From positions 310,001 to 374,000 of the forward strand of contig MSHJ01000010.1 in assembly GCA_001941065.1 (NCBI GenBank): DNA of 64,000 nucleotides, given 5' to 3'. Every line of letters begins with the position of its first letter. Positions within the stretch are counted from its first letter, which is position 1. Positions 46,075-54,926 of this stretch are shown here, piece after piece. The position numbers and the translations under genes are program-made. Source of the DNA: Alistipes sp. Zagget8. GTDB lineage: Bacteria; Bacteroidota; Bacteroidia; Bacteroidales; Rikenellaceae. The notes below the pieces were generated by a model. It was not told the DNA's origin and searched no databases. It saw nothing but the letters and a program-made list of their open reading frames with translations.

Positions 46075-48359
46075 TTCAGCAGGGTAAAGGTTGCGCTTTT
46101 CGTCTCGGCGCTGTTGGGGCCGATCATCACGTCGAACGCTCCCGGTTCCAGCACCCGCTCGAGCGAGTTGTCGTAGTATTCCAGCATCCCGGAGTCGATC
46201 GTGAACGTCACGGTCTTCGTCTCGCCGGGTTCCAGGCGGATTTTTTCAAATCCTTTCAGCTCCTTCAGCGGCCGCGTCACCGAGGCCACCGGGTCCCGCA
46301 GGTAGAGCTGCACCACCTCGGTGCCGGGACGGCTGCCGGTATTGGTCACTTCGACGCTCGCCTCGATCGTTCCGCCGGGGGACATCTCCGCGCTGCCGAG
46401 GATTACATCCCCGTATTCGAACGTCGTATAGGTCAGTCCGTAGCCGAAAGGATAGAGCGGCAGATGACTCTCGTCGACATATCCCGACACATAGCGCGTG
46501 ATCGAGCCGTCGGCAGGGGCCGGACGTCCGGTCTGCCGGCCGTTGTAGTGGATGGGCACCTGCCCCACGCTCCGCGGGAAGGACATCGTCAGGCGTCCGC
46601 CCGGCTCGGCATCCCCGAAGAGCACGTCGGCGACAGCAGGACCGCCCTCGGTACCGGGGAACCAGGCGTAGAGGATCGCATCGTACTTGTCATTCTCCTC
46701 GACGAGCGTCATGGGACGCCCCGAGAAGAGCACCAGCACGATCGGCTTGCCCAGTTTTTTCAGCTCTCCGAGCAGCCGCTGCTGCACGGCGGGCATCCCG
46801 AGTTCGGTGCGGGAAGCTCCCTCGCCCGACATTTCGGCGGCTTCGCCCATGACGGCCACCACGACGTCGGCCCGGCGTGCCGCGGCCAGCGCCTCGCGCA
46901 TCAGCTCGGCGTCCGAACGCTTGTCGCGTGCCAGGGCGCGGCCCCAGCTGGCCAGAACGCGCTCGTACTCCGGATCGTCGGTGATGTTGCAGCCCATTGC
47001 ATAGACCACTTCGGCACGTCCCTTCGTCGCTTCACGAAGCCCTTCGAGCACCGTCGTCGGAGCTTCGATGTCCCCGCCGAAGGCCCACGAACCGAGCTGG
47101 TTGGGACGGTTGTCGGCAAACGGGCCGACGACGGCGACGACGCCTTTGCGGGCCAGCGGCAGCGTGTTTTCGCGGTTTTTCAGCAGCACGAAACTCTCGG
47201 CCGCGATGCGCCGCGCCGCAGCCCGGTGTTCGGGCGTGAGGATGTCGGTCTCGAGACGCTTCAGGTCGTTGTATTTATAAGGGTCCGCAAAGAGCCCCAG
47301 CTTGTATTTCGCCTCCAGCACCCGGCGGCAGGCCCGGTCGATCTGTTTTTCCGTGATCCGGCCCTCCCCGAGCGACTCCAGGGCCGTCTTGGCAAAGCCC
47401 TGGCTCGCCATATCCATGTCGAGGCCGGCATCCAGCGCCCGCACCGAGACCTCCTGCAGGTCGCCGATGCCGTGTACGGTGATCTCGCGCACGGCGTCCC
47501 AGTCCGAAACGACGAAGCCGTCGAATCCCCACTGTTTGCGCAGGACATCGTCCAACAGCCATTTATTGGCCGCCGCAGGCACGCCCTCCACCTCGTTGAA
47601 GGCGGACATCACCGTCGCGGCACCCTCCTCGACAGCCGCTTTGTAAGGCAGGAAATATTCGTTATACATGCGCATACGGCCCATGTCCACCAGGTTGTAG
47701 TCGCGGCCCGCCTCGGGAGCCCCGTACAGCGCGAAATGCTTCACGCAGGCCAGCAGGTTGTCGTTGCGGGAGAGGTCGCCCTGATAGCCCCGCACATAGG
47801 CCCGGGCAATCTCGGAGGCCAGGTAAGGGTCCTCTCCGGCGCCCTCGGCCACGCGTCCCCAGCGGGCGTCGTAGGAGAGGTCGACCATCGGGCTGAAGGT
47901 CCAGTTGACGCCCTGCGCCGTGGCCTCGACGGCCGAGATGCGGGCGACCTCCTCGACCGAAGCCATGTTCCACGTCGCGGAGAGGCCGATCGGCATCGGG
48001 AACACGGTGTTGTAGCCGTGGATCACGTCCATGCCGAAGAGCAGCGGAATGCCCAGCCGGCTCTTCGTGACGACCAGCTCCTGCAGGTCCCGGATCTTCT
48101 CCGGAACCATGACGTTCAGCAGGGCCCCGACCTCGCCGCTGACGATCTTCTCGCCCGTGGCCGATTCGGTGACGGGTCCGGTCATCACCGAGCCGTCGAT
48201 GGCGATGAGGTTCATCTGCCCGATCTTCTCCTCGACGGTCATCTTCTTCATCAGGCCGTCGATAAAACGGTCCATCTCCCGGTCCGAACCGGGGTCGGAA
48301 CATCCGGCCACCGCGGCTGCGGCCACCAGGGAGAGGAGCGTCGATTTCAATTTATTCAT
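46071..48359 (-). CDS. GH3 beta-glucosidase-like lipoprotein (BglX-type)
   Basis: A 762-residue lipoprotein (lipobox AVAGC). The N-terminal TIM-like domain has GQMNLI, MDVIHGYNTVFPMPIGL, FSPMVDLSYDARWGRVAEGAGEDPYL, CVKHFALYGA, YNEYFLPYKAAVEEGAATVMSAFNEVEGVPA and the nucleophile in GFVVSDWDAV (Asp286). The second domain and a C-terminal fibronectin-III-like domain follow. BglX-type enzymes remove terminal beta-glucose or related sugars. It lies 22 nt after the beta-helix gene and is coupled to GH78. Confidence 0.93.
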   Translation of the reverse strand: MNKLKSTLLSLVAAAAVAGCSDPGSDREMDRFIDGLMKKMTVEEKIGQMNLIAIDGSVMTGPVTESATGEKIVSGEVGALLNVMVPEKIRDLQELVVTKSRLGIPLLFGMDVIHGYNTVFPMPIGLSATWNMASVEEVARISAVEATAQGVNWTFSPMVDLSYDARWGRVAEGAGEDPYLASEIARAYVRGYQGDLSRNDNLLACVKHFALYGAPEAGRDYNLVDMGRMRMYNEYFLPYKAAVEEGAATVMSAFNEVEGVPAAANKWLLDDVLRKQWGFDGFVVSDWDAVREITVHGIGDLQEVSVRALDAGLDMDMASQGFAKTALESLGEGRITEKQIDRACRRVLEAKYKLGLFADPYKYNDLKRLETDILTPEHRAAARRIAAESFVLLKNRENTLPLARKGVVAVVGPFADNRPNQLGSWAFGGDIEAPTTVLEGLREATKGRAEVVYAMGCNITDDPEYERVLASWGRALARDKRSDAELMREALAAARRADVVVAVMGEAAEMSGEGASRTELGMPAVQQRLLGELKKLGKPIVLVLFSGRPMTLVEENDKYDAILYAWFPGTEGGPAVADVLFGDAEPGGRLTMSFPRSVGQVPIHYNGRQTGRPAPADGSITRYVSGYVDESHLPLYPFGYGLTYTTFEYGDVILGSAEMSPGGTIEASVEVTNTGSRPGTEVVQLYLRDPVASVTRPLKELKGFEKIRLEPGETKTVTFTIDSGMLEYYDNSLERVLEPGAFDVMIGPNSAETKSATFTLLK

Positions 48360-48381
48360 AAGTGCGTGAAAAGTCCGTTAG

Positions 48382-50034
48382 TTACTGAATGATCCGGAAG
48401 CTGTCCAGAAATGCCGTTTTGTCCCCGGGGAAGCTGCCCCGCAGTTCGATGAGGCAGACTCCGGCCTCCACCGTGAACGATGCGCTCTCGCAGTCGGAGA
48501 ACGAGGTTCCGCTCGCGGGATAGAGCGTATCGCCCGTCTTCACGCCGTTGACGTAGAGGTCCACGCCCTGCCCGGCCCCGGAGGAGTCGCGGTAGGCCGC
48601 GGAGAAGGCCACCTTGTAGCTTCCCGCCGCGAGGTAAACGCACTGGGAGAGCGACGCCGCACCCTGCACGAAGGCCGTCTGCGCCCCTTCGGGAGCCGCG
48701 GGCGGCGTAAAGGCGCTTTCGACCGAGGTCGTGATGCCCGCATTGCCGCGGAAAGTCCAGGCGGTGCCCGCAGGACGGTAGTCGTAGCCGCTGCCGAGGG
48801 CCGGCGCTTCGAAGCCGGCATCCTCGAAGGTCGCGGCCCCGGAGGCCGAAGCCAGTTCGAGGGGCGTTCCGTCGGCGGCCTTGTTGCCGGAGACCGTCAC
48901 CGACGGGTCCACGGTCGTCAGGAACCGCACACCGGGGTTCAGGTCGAAGGTGTTGTTGCGGATGGCACCGTCGTTGTTGCAGGCCAGCTCCGTGAAATGG
49001 ATTTCGAAGCCGCGCGGCGAAAGCACGTTGAGGCTGTTGTTCGCGAAACGGGTGTTCTCGATCACACAACCCTCGTTCATCAACCCCTTCATGTTGTCGA
49101 AGAACATGACGGCGCATCCGTCGTTGTCATGCAGGTAGCAGTCCGTCACCGTGACGTTCTTGTTGTCGCGTTCGAAATCGATGGCCTCGCCGTCGGGATT
49201 GTCTCCCTGCCGTTTCTGGTAGGCGACCTCGGTCGAACGGATGACGAATCCGTCGTTGATGCCCAGGAAAATGCCGCAGGCGCCGTTCGGATAATTCCCC
49301 GTGCCGCAGCGGAAAACCTTGCAGCGTTCCAACACGCCGTCCCGCACCGAGATGATCGAGAATCCGCCGTAAACGCACTCCGTCGCCTCGCAGTCGGCGA
49401 TACGGACCCGTTCGCCGCTGGAGATGGCAAAGAGCATCTCCACATGGTCGCCCGTGCAGTGCGAAACCGTGATGTCGTGGTTCAGGTACTCCTGATCGTT
49501 GAAGAAGATGCCCGCCAGCGGCATATCGCGGACCTTCACGTTGCGCACCGTGATATTACCGTGGGGCTTTTTGTCGGTGATGCCGAAGACCACGCCGTAA
49601 CCGGCTCCCGGTCCCACCTCGATGTTCTCGAAGACCAGATAATCGGAGTTGTTGACCGTCAGCACCACGGAGCCCGAATAGGCCGAGAGGCTGGGCCGGC
49701 TGCCCGTGCCGTAGGACGAAACCACCACGGGAAGCTCCTCCGTTCCGGAGAATTTCGAGGTCCAGACGGCGGATTCCGTCCATGCGTCGCCCGCGCGGAG
49801 CAGGATGCTGTCGCCGGGATTGAACGATCCCCGGGCCACCCGGTCGAGCGATTTCCAGGGCGAGTCGGGCGAAAGTCCCGAATTGGAATCCGAGCCGGCG
49901 GAGCTGCTCAGGTAATAGTTTTTGGGAGTCGTATCTCCGGGAGGGGGAGTCTCCGTGCCGGGACTGCTCTCGCAACGGGCGCAGGACAAGGCAGTGAACA
50001 GCAGGGTCAGTAAAATGGTCTTGGGCATATACAT
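48382..50034 (-). CDS. right-handed beta-helix lipoprotein (pectate-lyase-like fold) with C-terminal beta-sandwich
   Basis: A 550-residue lipoprotein; a short signal peptide is followed by Cys in TALSCARCESS and a Pro/Gly linker. YYLSSSAGSDSNSGLSPDSPWKSLDRV is the typical opening of Bacteroidota parallel beta-helix proteins; residues 100-390 contain repeated beta-helix rungs with N-x-V patterns (NITVRNVKV, VRIADCEATE, VTVTDCYLHDNDG, CVIENTRFANNS). The last 150 residues resemble a jelly-roll carbohydrate-binding domain. It may be a lyase or glycoside hydrolase on a pectin-like backbone, but no catalytic residues can be named. It appears to lead its own operon with GH3 and GH78. Confidence 0.85.
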   Translation of the reverse strand: MYMPKTILLTLLFTALSCARCESSPGTETPPPGDTTPKNYYLSSSAGSDSNSGLSPDSPWKSLDRVARGSFNPGDSILLRAGDAWTESAVWTSKFSGTEELPVVVSSYGTGSRPSLSAYSGSVVLTVNNSDYLVFENIEVGPGAGYGVVFGITDKKPHGNITVRNVKVRDMPLAGIFFNDQEYLNHDITVSHCTGDHVEMLFAISSGERVRIADCEATECVYGGFSIISVRDGVLERCKVFRCGTGNYPNGACGIFLGINDGFVIRSTEVAYQKRQGDNPDGEAIDFERDNKNVTVTDCYLHDNDGCAVMFFDNMKGLMNEGCVIENTRFANNSLNVLSPRGFEIHFTELACNNDGAIRNNTFDLNPGVRFLTTVDPSVTVSGNKAADGTPLELASASGAATFEDAGFEAPALGSGYDYRPAGTAWTFRGNAGITTSVESAFTPPAAPEGAQTAFVQGAASLSQCVYLAAGSYKVAFSAAYRDSSGAGQGVDLYVNGVKTGDTLYPASGTSFSDCESASFTVEAGVCLIELRGSFPGDKTAFLDSFRIIQ

Positions 50035-50050
50035 GAGGTTTAAACGATTA

Positions 50051-50080
50051 CAAATTTACGATAAAACCGGCCGTTTCAAA
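50051..50080 (-). promoter_or_regulatory. promoter of the beta-helix-GH3-GH78 unit
   Basis: On the minus strand TTTG (50080-50077), 18-nt gap, TAAATTTG (50058-50051), 17 nt before the ATG at 50034. The gap is 1 nt shorter than ideal. Confidence 0.55.
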
Positions 50081-50100
50081 CGGCAGCGGTGAAAAAAAGA

Positions 50101-52590
50101 TCACTCCGAAACCAGCCGCAACCGCGCACCCTTCACGCCCCCGGCCGAAGCCTCGAAGACGATTTCGCCCGGAGTCTCTGCCGACTGCACGACGGCAACC
50201 AGCTGGCCTTTGAAAAGGTGCATCTGCGGCAGGTGGAACTGCTCGAGGTTCGTGGGGTCGCCGTTGGCCGCGGCGCGGTAGCTGCCGGCGCCCTTCACCC
50301 GGAACGACACCTCCTGAGAGGCCTCGGGGCAGAGGTTCCCCGCCTTGTCGACCACCTTCACGGTGATGAAGGAGAGGTCTTTGCCGTCCGCCGCAAGCGT
50401 CGTGCGGTCCGCCGAGAGTTCGATCCGGAAGGGTTTCCCCGCGGTATGCACCTCGCGCTCGGCGGCCGGATTCCCGTCCTTGTCGTAAGCCACGACCCGA
50501 AGCGTGCCGGGCTCATAGCGCACGTCCATCCACATCAGCCGGTAACGGCGCTGACGGCGCAGTTCGCGGGCCGCCTGCTCGTTTTCGGTCGAAGCGGCGG
50601 TCGCCGTGGTGTCCTTGGCGATCCGTCCCTGGCTCCGGCCGTTGACGAAGAGTTCCGCCGACGGGTAATTGGTGTAGACGAACACGGGAGTCACCTCGCC
50701 TTCGCGTCCCGGCCAGGTCCAGTGGGGCAGGATGTGGAGCGTCTCGGTGTCGGGACGCCAGTGGCTCCGGTAGAGGTAGTAACGATCCTTGGGAAGCCCC
50801 GCGAGGTCCACGATGCCGAACAGCGAGCTGTGGTTGGGCCAGATTTCGTGGTAAGGCGTGGGTTCGCCCAGGTAGTCGAAGCCCGTCCAGACGAACTCGC
50901 CGATGCACCAGTCGTAATCGTCGTGCTGCACGAAATCGTCCTCGGGAAGATTCGACCAGGAGCCGCAGTCGAGGTCGTAACCCGACGACTGGTTGTCCTC
51001 GCGGACCTTGTTGACCGTGCGCTCGACCGGGAAATGGTAGGTTCCCCGCGAACTGAACGTCGAAGCCGTCTCGCTGCCCATGACGATCTGCTGCGGCAGT
51101 TCGTCATAGGCCTTGCGGTAGAAATGGGTCCGGTAATTGAATCCCGCCACATCCATCACGGCGGCGAAATGGGTGTCGATCGCATCCAGCACCCGGTCCA
51201 TGCCCATCGTCACGGGACGCATCGGGTCCTCGCGGTGGCAGATGTCCTGCAGGCGGCGGGCGATCTTGGCACCGTCGTAGCTGCTCTGGTCCGGGACCTC
51301 GTTGCCGATACACCACATCACCACCGAGGCGTTGTTGCGGAAATGACGCACCACATTCACCAGATCGCGCTCGGCCCACTCGTCGAAATAGAGGTGGTAG
51401 CCGTTCCGCATCTTCGGGGCACGCCACTCGTCGAAGGTCTCGACCATGACCATCAGCCCCATCTCGTCGCACAGCTCCACCAGCTCGGGAGCCGGCATAT
51501 TATGGGCCGTGCGGACGGCGTTGGCCCCCATCTCCTTCATGATCGAGAGCTGCCGGCGCAGGGCGCTGCGGTTGACGGCCGCGCCCAGCGGGCCCAGGTC
51601 GTGGTGCAGGCAGACACCCCGGAATTTCACGGGTTCGCCGTTCAGGAACATCCCCTGGTCGGGGATGATCTCCAGCTTCCGGACCCCGAAGCGGGTCGAG
51701 TATGCGTCCGTCTGCACACCGTCGGCGCAGAGGCGGGATTCGGCCGTGTACAGGCGGGGCGTTTCGGGCGACCAGAGCGCCGGCGAATCGAGCAGAAAGG
51801 TCTGTTCGAACACCCGGATGTCGCCCCGCGGCAGCTCCGCCTCGTCCTCGGCCACGACGCGGCCCGAGGCATCCCTGATCCGGGTCTTCAGGGTCAGCCT
51901 TTGGCGGTTTCCTTCGGGAACCGCGACCTCCGTCCGCAGGTTGGCCCGGGCATAGGCCGGGGAGACCTCGGGCACGGTCAGGTGGGTTCCCCACACCGGG
52001 ATATGCACCGCCTCGTTCAGAATGACGCGGACGTTCCGGTAGAGACCCGCCCCGGGATACCAGCGCGACGACTCGGGGAGATTCTCCAGCCGCACGGCCA
52101 GCAGGTTGTCCCGCTCTTTCAGGAACGGCGTAACGTCGAAATGAAAACTGTTGTAACCGTAAGGCCAGCGGCCGATCTCCACGCCGTTCAGATAGACCCG
52201 GGCATTGCTCATGGCACCGTCGAAAAGGATGTCGGCGCACCTCCCCGGGCCGAACCCGGGGGCGTCGAACCGGATGCGGTACCACCCCACCCCGACGAAG
52301 GGCAGTGCGCCCGTCCGCCCGGGTTTGAGCGAAGCGACCGTCTCGCCGTCCTGCTCGATGGCCACGACCTGCGGATCGTTGTTCAGGTCGAAAGGTCCGT
52401 AGACGGCCCAGTCGTGGGGAACGGTCACCGACTGCCAGCCGGCATCGTCGAAATCGGGGCGGGCGGCATCCACGGCGTCCGTCCGCGAGAATTTCCAGCC
52501 CTTTTCGAGTTGAAATTCCGTGCGGGCGCAGAGGTCCGGAGCCCAAAGGCAAAGTGCGATCAGAAGAGATAAAATACGGTTCATCATCAT
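50101..52590 (-). CDS. GH2 family glycosidase (beta-galactosidase-like)
   Basis: An 829-residue secreted enzyme with a signal peptide (about residues 1-22). The sugar-binding domain (WQSVTVPHDWAVYGPFD, GVGWYRIRFD), an Ig-like domain and the TIM barrel (FRGVCLHHDLGPLGAAVN, NAVRTAHNMPAPELVELCDEMGLMVMVE) follow in order. The acid/base Glu431 is in CIGNEVPD and the nucleophile Glu507 in MGSETAS. This fits exo-acting beta-galactosidase or beta-glucuronidase types; the exact sugar is unproven. It follows susD by 65 nt, with a hairpin between. Confidence 0.93.
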   Translation of the reverse strand: MMMNRILSLLIALCLWAPDLCARTEFQLEKGWKFSRTDAVDAARPDFDDAGWQSVTVPHDWAVYGPFDLNNDPQVVAIEQDGETVASLKPGRTGALPFVGVGWYRIRFDAPGFGPGRCADILFDGAMSNARVYLNGVEIGRWPYGYNSFHFDVTPFLKERDNLLAVRLENLPESSRWYPGAGLYRNVRVILNEAVHIPVWGTHLTVPEVSPAYARANLRTEVAVPEGNRQRLTLKTRIRDASGRVVAEDEAELPRGDIRVFEQTFLLDSPALWSPETPRLYTAESRLCADGVQTDAYSTRFGVRKLEIIPDQGMFLNGEPVKFRGVCLHHDLGPLGAAVNRSALRRQLSIMKEMGANAVRTAHNMPAPELVELCDEMGLMVMVETFDEWRAPKMRNGYHLYFDEWAERDLVNVVRHFRNNASVVMWCIGNEVPDQSSYDGAKIARRLQDICHREDPMRPVTMGMDRVLDAIDTHFAAVMDVAGFNYRTHFYRKAYDELPQQIVMGSETASTFSSRGTYHFPVERTVNKVREDNQSSGYDLDCGSWSNLPEDDFVQHDDYDWCIGEFVWTGFDYLGEPTPYHEIWPNHSSLFGIVDLAGLPKDRYYLYRSHWRPDTETLHILPHWTWPGREGEVTPVFVYTNYPSAELFVNGRSQGRIAKDTTATAASTENEQAARELRRQRRYRLMWMDVRYEPGTLRVVAYDKDGNPAAEREVHTAGKPFRIELSADRTTLAADGKDLSFITVKVVDKAGNLCPEASQEVSFRVKGAGSYRAAANGDPTNLEQFHLPQMHLFKGQLVAVVQSAETPGEIVFEASAGGVKGARLRLVSE

Positions 52591-52613
52591 TAAAAAGTCA
52601 GGTATTCAGGAGT

Positions 52614-52643
52614 CTTTCGCCGCAGCAGTTGCCGCGGCGAAAG
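52614..52643 (-). other. intercistronic hairpin between susD and GH2
   Basis: CTTTCGCCGC (52614-52623) pairs with GCGGCGAAAG (52634-52643), perfect 10-bp stem and a 10-nt loop, without a T run. It may stabilise or process the upstream susCD message, or partially attenuate transcription. Confidence 0.5.
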
Positions 52644-52655
52644 GCTTCGAATGCA

Positions 52656-54917
52656 TTAATTCCAGCCGGGATTCTGCCAGTTCTCCCCGGTATGTTCCAC
52701 CATCTTGTGCACCTCCTCCGGCTCGAGTGCATAGAGTTTGTACTTGTCCGACCAGCATCCGCGGGCGAATCCGATCCGCTCGTAGGTGTAGCTCTCGTCG
52801 GACTGCCGGGTGATGCGCATACCCGTGACGTATTTGTCGGTCTGGTCGAGGATGTTCCAGCGGCGGACGTCGAAGAAACGGTGCTCCTCGAAGGCCAGTT
52901 CGACGCGGCGTTCGTTGCGGTAGCGCTTCTCGAACTCCGACGCGGAGAGTCCGGCCGGCAGTTCGGGCATCCCGGCCCGGCGGCGGACGGCGTTCACGGC
53001 ATCGCGGGCGCTCATCATCGTTCCGTCGCCCAGGTCGACCGGCGTGTCGGGGCCTTTCGCCTGGTAGGCCGCTTCCGCAAAGTTGAGGTACACCTCGGCC
53101 AGACGGAACAGGCGGATGGCTCCGTCGGCGTTGTTGCTGACGTTCGACTGCCAGTTGTTGAACTTGCGCAGGTAGTATCCGGTGCGGGTCGCACGGCGGC
53201 TGTTGACCGAGATACCGTCGGGGGCGCCGACATAGGTGTAGACATTCGGATCGACCGCCTCCTGCGCCTCATACTCGATCGTCACCTTTATATTGCGCAT
53301 CATCATGTACGAGGCGGCCTGCTGTTCGAGGAAATCGAAACGGATGTAAGCCTCGGCATTCCACGAATCGGCGAAATTGGTCTTCATGTGCTCGGTCAGG
53401 TCGGCCGTGAAGAGCATGATCTGGCCGTTGGTCGGCGCGAGGTTCCCGAGTTTGAAATGTTTGTTGGGGTCGATCGATCCGTCGACCACGAAATAGAACC
53501 CGGCATCGCGGAAACGGTCGGTCGTCGCATCGGTCATGTATTCGAACGAAAAGGTGATCGATTTCAGCGTCTCCCAGTTGATGGCGAAATCGACCGGCTT
53601 GAAATAGGCGTAAGGGTCGCCGCCCGTGGTGAGGATGCCGCAGTAAGGCGGATTCTCGGCCATGTTCCAGTTGATCTCGCAGTCGTTGTAGGGACCGTCG
53701 ACGAACATCATGTCGAACACCCGGGTATTACCGCCGCCCGCACCCAGCGTGCGCAGGGCGCCGTTGTAGTAGACCGAGGCGTAGAAACGCGGATCGCGGC
53801 CCTCATAGGGATTCGCAGGATCGTAGCCCGACGCCGGGTTGACGATCGGCGTCAGGTGCCGTTCGTCGGAGTAGCCCAGCACGGGCAGTTCGCCCGTGGC
53901 CTGCATCTCGTAGCTGTCGACCAGTTCCTGCGTGGGGCACGGGCCCGATTTGAGCATCCCCGAGGTGGTCGGAAGGCCCGCATTGCGCCACACCTCCATC
54001 TGTGCACCGCACTGGTAGATGGTCTCCTTGTCGACCGAACGCTGGTCGTCGGAGCTGGTGATGAAATAGAGGGCGTAGGGATTCTGCGCAATGTCCTCCT
54101 GCGGCACGACGTCGAAGAGCTTGTAGTCGTTGGCCAGCAGCGTCCCGAGCGCCTCTTTACTGATGTCCAGGGCATCGTCCCAGTCGTAGGTGCCGTCGGC
54201 CCACAGCGGGCTGGCCGCATAGGTCGCGGCCTGCGATTTGATGGCATAGGGGACGGCACGGGTCATCACGCCGAAGGAGTTGGTGGGAACACCCCAGCCG
54301 AACGCCTCCACAGAGGTCTCCAACGCGGCGTCGCAGTCGGCAACGATCTGCTTCACGACCGCGGAAAACGGCTCCCGGCGGTCGCCCGAATAGTCGTGGT
54401 CCGTCGCATAGGTCCCGGCGAGCACCGGAACCGCGCCGTAACGCTTGGCCAGCTGGAGGTAATAGAGCGCCCGAAGCGTATGGGCCTGGGCCGACCATCC
54501 GGCGATCTCGTTGGCGCTGATGCCCGTCACCGAGCGGTCCACGCTGCCGATCCGTTCGAGGAAGACGTTGCAGTTGCGGATACCCTGGTAGAGACCGGCC
54601 CACGGGCCTCCGTCGGCGGAATAGCTCGCATAGTTGGAGGCCGTCACGCCGTCGGAATACCAGACCGCGAATTTCGAACCGGCCGTGAGGTCGTCGGCAT
54701 CCTGCGCCTCGTCGGTCAGCGACGCCCGGTCCATATAGGGTGCCGGACAGTAGCCGTAGCACGAATTGAGGTAGCCGGTGATGCCGTTCCGTTCGGAAAA
54801 GATTTTGTCGAGCGATGTTCGTCCGTCGGCTTCGAGGTCCAGCATTTCGTTGCAGGAGACCGCCGTCAGACAGAACGCGATCAGGAATATGATATACTTT
54901 TTCATCGTCTTGTTCAT
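52656..54917 (-). CDS. SusD/RagB-like surface lipoprotein with inserted domain
   Basis: A 753-residue starch-utilization-type lipoprotein that captures glycan for its SusC partner. Lipobox TAVSC, then CNEMLDLEADGRTSLDKIFS. SusD helical (TPR-like) features include AQAHTLRALYYLQLAKRYGAVPVL, AVNAVRRRAGMPELPAG and RNERRVELAFEEHRFFDVRRW; the tail NWQNPGWN is shared with the second SusD. About 130 extra residues (roughly 420-550) not present in the other SusD look like a beta-sandwich insert. Met5 (MKKYIIF) is an alternative start. Confidence 0.93.
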   Translation of the reverse strand: MNKTMKKYIIFLIAFCLTAVSCNEMLDLEADGRTSLDKIFSERNGITGYLNSCYGYCPAPYMDRASLTDEAQDADDLTAGSKFAVWYSDGVTASNYASYSADGGPWAGLYQGIRNCNVFLERIGSVDRSVTGISANEIAGWSAQAHTLRALYYLQLAKRYGAVPVLAGTYATDHDYSGDRREPFSAVVKQIVADCDAALETSVEAFGWGVPTNSFGVMTRAVPYAIKSQAATYAASPLWADGTYDWDDALDISKEALGTLLANDYKLFDVVPQEDIAQNPYALYFITSSDDQRSVDKETIYQCGAQMEVWRNAGLPTTSGMLKSGPCPTQELVDSYEMQATGELPVLGYSDERHLTPIVNPASGYDPANPYEGRDPRFYASVYYNGALRTLGAGGGNTRVFDMMFVDGPYNDCEINWNMAENPPYCGILTTGGDPYAYFKPVDFAINWETLKSITFSFEYMTDATTDRFRDAGFYFVVDGSIDPNKHFKLGNLAPTNGQIMLFTADLTEHMKTNFADSWNAEAYIRFDFLEQQAASYMMMRNIKVTIEYEAQEAVDPNVYTYVGAPDGISVNSRRATRTGYYLRKFNNWQSNVSNNADGAIRLFRLAEVYLNFAEAAYQAKGPDTPVDLGDGTMMSARDAVNAVRRRAGMPELPAGLSASEFEKRYRNERRVELAFEEHRFFDVRRWNILDQTDKYVTGMRITRQSDESYTYERIGFARGCWSDKYKLYALEPEEVHKMVEHTGENWQNPGWN

Positions 54918-54926
54918 TTAATTCGA

